Assembly (NCBI GenBank): GCA_026826555.1
Contig: JAKSZT010053766.1
Span: forward strand, 744,596 to 808,595
Source of the DNA: Tolypeutes matacus
Lineage: Eukaryota; Chordata; Mammalia; Cingulata; Chlamyphoridae
DNA length: 64,000 bases
Reading direction: 5' to 3'
Every line of letters begins with the position of its first letter. Positions within the stretch are counted from its first letter, which is position 1. The notes beneath the pieces are model-generated. The model saw nothing but the letters and a program-made list of their open reading frames with translations. It searched no databases and was not told the origin of the DNA. This document shows positions 57,401 through 64,000 of the stretch, piece by piece. Made by a program: the position numbers and the translations under genes.

Positions 57401-60070
57401 TCGGCTTATTAGTCTTTTTTCTTTTATTATGTACTGCCAATGTACTCTAGAGATTCTTGCCACTCTATTAAAGTATGTAGTAGGGCTCCCCATGAAGGGA
57501 ATTTAATATTTTGTTGGTCATTGTTTGGGTCTCCACCCACTAAGAAAATATCCTATGACCACATGAACACATTCATACTAAACAGAGGCATGCCCCAGGT
57601 GCACCCTTCCCCATACATCTCCCCACCACTGATACCCTGCATCAGTGATCCTCCTCTGTCATAGTTGCCAAAAGAACACTCCCACAATTGTATTCTCAAC
57701 CACAGTCCTCTAACTCTCCAGAGTTCACATGTATCTTCCTCCAGCCCCCCCCCCCCCCATTTCTATGGATAGCCCAACCATCCCCCAAACCCACTTAAAT
57801 TCATATTCTAGCATTATCAAACCCATCCACATTGCTGTACTACCATCACTCCCCATCCACTGCCAAACCTCCCCCATCCACTTTATCATAGATTTTTTGC
57901 ATGTTGATCTTGTATGCCACCACTTTGCTGAATTCTTTTATTAGCTCTAGTAGTTTCATTGTTAATTTCTTGGATATTTCTAAATACAGGATCAGGTCAT
58001 CTGCAAATATTGAAAGTTTTCTTTCTTTCTTTCTGATTTGGATTCCTTTGTTTCTTTTTCTTGTCTAGCTAGTACTTTTAATACAATGCTGAATAACAGT
58101 GGTGATAATGAGTATCTTTGTCTTATTCCTGATCTTAGAGCTAGAGCTTTCATTCTTTCACCATTGAGTATGATGTTGGCTGAGGGTTTTTTGCATATGC
58201 CCTATAACATGTTAAGGAAGTGTCCTATTTCTATCTGTCAAAATGTTTTTTGTATGCAAGATTTTGTCAAATGCCTTTTCTGCATCAACAGAGATGATCA
58301 GGTGATTATTCTCCTTTGATTCATTAATGTGGTTTATTACATTAATTAGTTTACTTCAGTTGAACCACCCTTGCATTATTAGGATGAAACCCACTTGATC
58401 ATGGTGTATAGTTCTTTTAATGTGCTGTTGGATTCAATTTGCAATTATTTTGTTGAGGATTTTGCATCTATATTCATTAGAGGGATTGGTCTGTAATTTT
58501 CTTTTTGTGTAGTATCTTTATCTGGCTTTGGTATTAGGGTGATTCTGGCTTCATAGAATGAGTTAGGCAGTGTTCCCTTCTCTTCAATTTTTTAGAAGAG
58601 TTTTGAGCAGGATTGGCATTAATTCTTCTTGAAATGATTGGTAAAATTCACATGTGAAGCCATCTGGTCCTGGGCTTGTCTTTGCTGGGAAGTTTTTGAC
58701 AATCTCTGTACTTGTGATTGGTTTGTTGAAGTTTTCTATTTCTTCTCCCAATCAGTGTAGGTAGTTTGTTAGTTTCTAGGATGCTTTCCATTTCATCTAG
58801 GTTGTCTAAATTCTTGGCATAGCATTGTTAATAGTAACTTCTTATGATCTTTTTTATTTTTGCAGGATCAGTAGTAATATCCCCCCTCTCATTTCTGATT
58901 TCATTTATTTGCATCTTCTCTCTATTTTTCTTTGTCAGTCGAGCTAAGGGCTTATCAATTTTTATTGATGTTGGAGAACCAATTTTTGGTTTTGTTGATT
59001 CTCTCTATTGCTTTTTTGTTCTCAGTTTCATTTATTTCTGCTCTAATCTTTGCCATTTCTTTCCTTCTGCTTACTTTGGGGTTAATTTGCTGTTCTTTTT
59101 CTAGTTCCTAGAAGGTATGCAGTTAGGTCTTTGATTTCAGTTCTTTCTTCTTTTTTAACGTAAGCATTGAGGGCTATAAATTTCCCTCTTAACCCTTCCT
59201 TCACTGTATCACATAGTTTTTGAAATGTTGTGTTCTCATTTTCATTCCTCTTGAGATGTTTACTAATTTTTCTTATAATTCTTCCTTTGATCCACTGTTT
59301 TGTTTGAGTATGTTGTTTAACCTCCATATCTTTGTGAATTTTTCCTTTTTCTGCCTGTTATTGATTTTCAGTTTCATTCCATTATGATAAAAAAAAGTGC
59401 TTTGCATAATTTCAAATTTTTAAAAATTTATTGAGATCTGTTTTAAGACCCAACATATGGTCTATCCTTGAGAAAGATCCGTGAGCACCTGAGAATAATG
59501 TATATTCTGTCTTGCAGTGCAATGTTTTATATGTGTTTTATAGGTCAAGTTCATTCATCTTATTATTTAAGTTCTTTGTTTCCTTATTAATCCTCATTTC
59601 AGATGTTTGATCTGATACTGAGAGTGGTGTATCGAAGTCTCTATTATTGTAGAAATGTCCATTGTTTCCTTCAGTTTTGCCAGTGTTTGCCTTATGTATT
59701 TTGGGGCACCCTGGTTAGGTGTATAAATATTTATTATTGTTATTTCTTCTTGGTGAATTGCCCCATTTATTAAGATATAATGTCCTTCTTTGTCTCTTAT
59801 AACAGTTTTGCATTTAAAATCTATTTTGTCTGATATAGTGTAACTATGCCAGCTAATTTTTGGTTATTATTTGTGTGGAACATCTGTTTCCAACATTTCA
59901 CTTTCAACCTATTTGTGTTCTTGCATCTCAGATGATTCTCTTGTAGGCAGTATACAGATGGTTTGTATTTTTTTTTTATCCATTCTGCCTGTGTCTTTTG
60001 ATTGGGGATTTCAATCCATTAACATTCAAAGTTATTACTGTAAAGGCCTTACTTACTTGACCGTTTTATA
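54470..60070 (-). pseudogene. L1-D ORF2, broken and interrupted
   Basis: The minus-strand start near 60070 reads VITLNVNGLKSPIKRHRQ. The RT region shows GIRQRYSLSPLLFSIVLKVL (about 58120-58065), where the usual GCP is changed to RYS. The active-site box FADD is intact (57996-58007, [10 protein letters not shown]), unlike in L1-A. An L1 3' UTR copy interrupts it at 56081-57892, between the text CTAGTGTATAGAAACAGTACTG and TTTTTTGCATGTTGATCTTG. Many stops and shifts; it is not functional. Confidence 0.85.
56081..57892 (-). mobile_element. L1 3' UTR copy without ORF2, nested in L1-D
   Basis: Poly(T)-rich tail at 56081-56110, then the antisense 3' end (ATAGGGGATTCCCAAATACC) and about 1.7 kb of antisense 3' UTR matching 8105-9735 in order: GCCAGGGAGGCTCATCTCCAG and GTCATGTCCCATGCTGG pair with 8570-8620, GGCTTAGAGAGAGTCCACATTTG with 8515-8545. 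It contains a C14 run at 57745-57758, which is a G-run on the L1 sense strand. No ORF2 is attached. The exact right boundary and target duplication are not clear. Confidence 0.8.
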
Positions 60071-60164
60071 CTTTGGCTTTCCTATGTCATATCTTACTCT
60101 GGTCTGTCTTTTTACTCTTTTAGTTACTCTTAGTAATAATCTTCCCTTCTATACTCTTCAAGAC

Positions 60165-61120
60165 TCTCTCTCCTTTTTTTTCTTTTCAGGCTGCCAGTTT
60201 CTTGGTGACAAGCTCTCTCAAGTTTCTTTATTTTTATTTTTTATTTTATCTGTGATAACTTTAAACTTATCCTCATTTTTGAAGGGCATTTTTGTCAGAT
60301 AAAGAATTTTTGGCTGGCAGTGGATTTTTCTCAGTATCTCAATATATAATACCATTACCTTCTTGTCTCCCTGATTTCTAATAAGAAATTGGCACTTAGT
60401 CTTATTGAGCATACCTTATATGTGATGAATTTCTTTTCTCTTGCTGCTTTCAGAATTTTCTTTCTATTTCTGGCATTTCAGATTCTCAATAGTATAAGTT
60501 TTGGAGTGGGTCTATTCAGATTTATTCTGTTTGAAGTACATTGTCCTTCTTGTATGTTAATACACTTATGACTTTTATAAGGGTTGGGAAATTTTTGGTC
60601 ACTATTACCTCATATATTCCTTCTGCCCTTTTTTGTTCTCTTCTTCTTCTGGAAAAGCCATAATGTATACGCTTGTGTGTTTTGCGCTGTTATTCAGTTC
60701 CCAGAGACCTCTTTCAATTTTTTCCATTCTTTTCTCTGTCTGTTCTTTTGTCTTTTCAAGTTTAGATGTTATGTCTTCTAATTCACTTATTTATTCTTCT
60801 GCCATTTCAAATCTGCAGTTATATGCCCCCAATGTATATTCATCTCATCCACTATGACTTTCATTCCCATAAGATTTGTTCCTTTTCTTTGCAAGCATTT
60901 AAATTCTTCTCTGTGCTCACTCAGTGGCTTCTTAATATCCTTTATCTCTTTAGCCATATTTCCCAACAACTCTTTGAATTCATTTAGGAGATTTGTGTGA
61001 ACATCACTGATTATTCACTTTAAATCCTGTGTATTGTCAGGATTTTTAATTTGTTCCTTTGTCTGGGCCATATCTTTGTGTTTCTTACTATGGCTTGTAA
61101 TTTTTTGCTGATGCCTAGAC
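60165..61120 (-). pseudogene. L1-D ORF1, broken
   Basis: The N-terminal text on the minus strand is RHQQKITSHSKKHKDMAQTK, homologous to the ORF1 starts of L1-A and L1-B, but the ATG has decayed to a TAG-containing triplet. The C-terminal domain text (FLIRNQGDKKVMVLYIEILR is a shifted trace) is broken by stops. Confidence 0.75.
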
Positions 61121-61831
61121 TTCTGATTATGTTGGTGAGTTTACTCTTCTGGTCAGTTTCTCTCTATTGCTTAGAATTGTACCGTTGAGTGATTTTGTTT
61201 CATGGCTCTTCTGTAATTTTTGGTTCAACTTATTCTAAATCTTTAAAACTGCCCTGTTTAAGTTATCAAAACAGGACTAGAGACCCACTAACTGGGGCAA
61301 ACTAGATCCAAGGGACCTGGGGATAGGAACAGGAGAGACTCCAAAAAGTCTCTTTTTTTTTCTTCACTGTCCCAGCCTGCCAGCAGAAGGTGCTCTTCAG
61401 TGAAACTTTCCATGGAGGGGTCTCCTTCAAACTCCTCCAGTTGGTATTTGTGTGCCAGTTATAGCCATGATTCAAAGCTGGGCCCTGCTGTTTAAATTTG
61501 TTAAAGAGAAACCACACTCATCCTCCCCCTGCACACTCCCTCTTCCCACGGATGAAAACATCTGCTCCCTTCTCAGCCATGGGTTTTACTGAGGCTGTTT
61601 GCCTCGAGGGTGGGGATTGGTGTCTTTCCTTGCCAACAGAGTGAATAACTCACAGTTGAGATTTTGGCCTCTTTGTCTCTCTGTCTCAATCCCTATGGAT
61701 GATGCATCATCTTCCACTGCTCTTCAGATCCCTAGAGCAGCTACTTCAAATAGCTTCTGTTCTTTCTCCACAGTTTTTACAAGGGAGATGAGCCCTGCCA
61801 ACCTACTGATGCCATCTTCCTAGAAGTCTCT
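61121..61831 (-). promoter_or_regulatory. L1-D 5' UTR
   Basis: Minus-strand start GAGACTTCTAGGAAGATGGC: AAGATGGC lies at the 5' end as in L1-A and L1-B. The rest of the 5' UTR (about 700 bp) is not obviously alike in sequence to the other two. Confidence 0.7.
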
Positions 61832-62130
61832 AGATTTTTAAAAAATCTGTGTTCATGAAGTATATTTTCCTGCAGTTGTTCCCTTCTTGTTTTGTTCCCG
61901 TCCAGCTTTGGTATGAAACCTCAGGAACTGAGTTGTGTAGTGTTTTCACTTCTTTTATCCTCTGAAAGAGGTTGTATAAAATTGGCATTATGCATTTTAC
62001 ATGTTAAGTTTGAATGTCTGATAGACTTGCCAGTGAGGTTATCTGAGACTGTATTTGTAGTAATCTCTTCTGATCTATCTTTTTATCTATCACAGAAATA
62101 GGTTCATTAACTCCATCTTGTGCTATGTCG
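61832..62130 (-). mobile_element. Ancient L1 ORF2, right arm of the split element
   Basis: AAAAAATCTGTGTTCATGAAG, CCAGCTTTGGTATGAAACC, AGAGGTTGTATAAAATTGGC and GACTTGCCAGTGAGGTTATCTG are antisense ORF2 text that continues from the arm ending at 53713. Confidence 0.62.
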
Positions 62131-62269
62131 AAACATGGCTGAATTTTTCTTAATTTCAGTTATTGTAAAATTAATTCTAAAATTAATTTAGTTATTTTTC
62201 ACATTGTTTTTATAGCTTCTTGTTCTTTGCAGATAGTTTTATTTGTCCTATCTTTCTTTAAACATGATG

Positions 62270-62577
62270 AGTGTCTTAGTATCTTGGCTGTTAAAATAAG
62301 TACCATATAATGGGTTGGCTTAAATAACAGGGCTTTATTGACTCACAGTTTTGAGGCTAAGAGAAGTCCAAAATTGAGGTGAGAGCAAGGCAGTGCTTTC
62401 TCCCCGAAGACCGTGGCATTGTGGAGCTGGCTGACAGTGATAGTTGGGCCATGGCTTTTCTGTTGCATGGCAATACCCATAGCAATGACTTCTCTTTTCT
62501 CCTCTGGGTCCCTTGACTTCTGACTTCTTCCTGTGGCTTTCTCTCTGTAGCCTTCTCTATAAGGCCTCCAGTAATAT
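62270..62577 (-). mobile_element. LTR of the 23569 family, cut by L1-E
   Basis: TGGGTTGGCTTAAATAACAG, TTTATTGACTCACAGTTTTG, AAGACCGTGGCATTGTGGAG and TTCTTCCTGTGGCTTTCTCTC match the antisense LTR at 36524-36985. It stops at AGGCCTCCAGTAATATGAAT, where L1-E starts. The rest of the LTR would lie beyond the window if L1-E inserted into it. Confidence 0.72.
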
Positions 62578-62579
62578 GA

Positions 62580-64000
62580 ATAAACCAATTAGCAAATATA
62601 TTTGGAAGGATAAGGGGCCCTGAATAGCCAAAAAGATCTTAAAAAAGAACAAAGTTGGAGGACTCTCACTTCCACACTTTAAAGCATATTACTTAGCTAC
62701 AGTGGTAAACACAGCATGGTACTGGCATAAAGGCAGATACATTGACCAATATAACCAAATCAAGAACTCATAAATAGACCATCACATCTACAGTCAAGTG
62801 CTTTTTGACAAGGCTGTTAAGACCTCCAAGCTGAGCCAAAACAGTCTATTCAACAAATGGTGCTGGGAGAACTGAATATCCATATTCAAAAGAAAGAAAG
62901 AAGACCCCTATCTAACATCATATACAAAAATTAATGCAAAATAAATCAAGGACCTAAATATAAAAGCAACAACCATAAAACTCCTAGAAGAAAATGTAAG
63001 AAAACATCTTCAAGATCTTGTGATAAGCAGTAGTTTCTTAAACGTTACACCCAAAGTATGAGCAACAAAAGAAAAAAAATAGATAAATAGGACCTCCTCA
63101 AAATTAAACACTTTTGTACCTCAAAGGATTTTGTCAAAAGGGTGAAAAGGCAGCTGACTCAATAGCAGAAAATATTTGGCAATCACATATCCAAAAGGGT
63201 TTAATATCCATGATATACAAAGAGATCACACAACTCAACAATAAAAAGACATACTGTCCATTGAGGGTGGTGGGCCACACTTGTGGGAGATGTTTGTGTG
63301 GGATGTGGTGGGAGATGTGGGAGGTGGGCAACATGGGAATCCCAGTGGGTTCCGTGTAATATTTTAGGTAATCTAAGCACCTCTTAAAATATGTTTATAT
63401 ATATATAAATAACATTTTTGTAAGCAAATGCACATATATGCATATATATTTATATATCATTTTACAAATAGTGGTATGTATTGTGAAAATTTTTATTTTT
63501 ACCCACAATAAAAAAATAAATAAATAAATAAATAAATAATAAAAAAAGACATACTACCCAATTAAAAAATGGCCAAAAGACTTGAAAAGACAATTATCCA
63601 AAGAAGAAATACAAATGGTGAAGAAACACATGAAAAAATGTTCAACATCACTAGCAATTAGGGAAATGCAAATCAAAACTACAATACGATATCATTTCAC
63701 ACCTATTAGACTGGCAACTGTTAAAAAGTTGGAAAACTGTAAATGTTGGAGAGGATGTGGAGAGGTAGAATTGCTTATTCACTGTTGGTGGGAATGTATA
63801 ATGGTACAACTACCATGGAGGACTGTTCCACAGTTTCTAAGGAAGTTGAATATAATAGACTTGCCATGTGACTTGGCAATACTATTACTAGGTATATACC
63901 CAGAGGAACTGAGAGCAGAGACACAAACAGCCATCTGCACACCGATGTTCATAGTGACATTATTCATGATTGCCAAGAGTTGGAAACAACCCAGGTGTCC
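62580..64000 (+). mobile_element. 5'-truncated L1 (L1-E), runs off the window
   Basis: Sense ORF2 from just after the RT core: ATATATTTGGAAGGATAAGG, TTAGCTACAGTGGTAAACAC, ACAGTCTATTCAACAAATGG, ATTAGGGAAATGCAAATCAA and TGTTGGAGAGGATGTGGAGAG correspond to 5578-6690 in L1-A. It has stops throughout. A 282-bp insert interrupts it at 63261-63542. The 3' UTR and right target duplication are outside the window. Confidence 0.88.
63261..63542 (+). mobile_element. Retroposed L1 3' end plus 3' extension, nested in L1-E
   Basis: Begins TTGAGGGTGGTGGGCCACAC, passes through the L1 3' terminus (AACATGGGAATCCCAGTGGG, GTAATATTTTAGGTAATCTAA) and continues about 115 bp further (ATGCATATATATTTATATAT, TTTTTACCCACAAT) before an (AAAT)n/poly(A) tail. 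The direct repeats AAAAAGACATACTGTCCA (63243-63260) and AAAAAGACATACTACCCA (63543-63560) flank it, and L1-E text continues across. The part beyond the normal L1 end matches the reverse complement of 34844-34975. Confidence 0.88.

Larger units (their letters stand above)
53714..61831 (-). mobile_element. Near full-length L1 (L1-D), minus strand
   Basis: Antisense order from left: 3' UTR (53714-54470), ORF2 (54470-60070, interrupted by the insert at 56081-57892), ORF1 (about 60165-61120) and 5' UTR (61121-61831). Without the insert it is 6.3 kb, full size. The flanks TTTAGAATTTTTA (53701-53713) and CTAGATTTTTA (from 61831) resemble a worn target duplication, and old L1 text continues across the two sides. 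Both ORFs are broken. Confidence 0.85.

Noticed and set aside
57745..57758. C14 run as a regulatory motif
   Set aside because: It is part of the antisense L1 3' UTR, most simply a slippage-expanded G-tract.
1..64000. CRISPR array, operon or bacterial defence system
   Set aside because: No spaced short repeats, no dense coding, and mammalian SINE/LINE content throughout.

Overview
This is non-coding DNA from a placental mammal, most likely a xenarthran (armadillo, sloth or anteater). The evidence is seven tRNA-derived SINEs of the DAS type (start GGGAAGC, then GTGGCTCAA, CCATATGGGAGG and a GGGTTCGATTCCC-like B box, ending in AATAAATAAAATCTT plus poly(A)), and L1 elements with long purine-rich 3' UTRs that differ from primate or rodent L1. 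Shared mammalian relics (MIR, L2, MER5, MaLR and ERVL LTRs) fit a eutherian. The species cannot be fixed from sequence alone. A run of ten Ns at 20790-20799 shows this is a draft assembly. I found no convincing exon of a functional gene, so the window is a gene desert segment or a large intron.

Layout. 1-1300: anonymous AT-rich DNA with two SINEs. 1300-7875: plus-strand L1 with 5' UTR, broken ORF1 and ORF2 and a 3' UTR, followed at 8105-9742 by a second, longer L1 3' UTR. 9743-16060: mostly anonymous, with an old L1 piece, an MLT1-type LTR, a SINE and a MIR. 16065-20280: ancient L1 DNA with an internal inverted block and two dimeric SINEs. 20511-24069: a MaLR LTR carrying a (GA)n tract and the assembly gap, an old L1 3' UTR, a processed RPL23A pseudogene and a solo LTR. 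24075-39200: anonymous DNA with scattered old repeats and a twin-primed L1 3' end at 34844-35247. 39222-43609: a minus-strand L1 with both ends and a target-site duplication but only about 4.2 kb long. 43610-52300: anonymous DNA, an L1 3' end with a solo LTR nested in it, and a SINE. 52420-64000: a nest of insertions: an ancient L1 split by a near full-length L1 (53714-61831), itself split by a 1.8-kb L1 3' UTR copy; then an LTR cut by another L1 that holds a 282-bp retroposed insert.

No operon or pathway can be described. The window's interest is its record of retrotransposition: target-site duplications that date insertions relative to each other, an L1 3' extension shared by two copies 28 kb apart (a probable 3' transduction lineage), repeated blocks inside L1 5' and 3' UTRs, and a double palindrome at 46987-47048. 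I saw no undescribed biological system; the strongest lead is the shared L1 3' extension.
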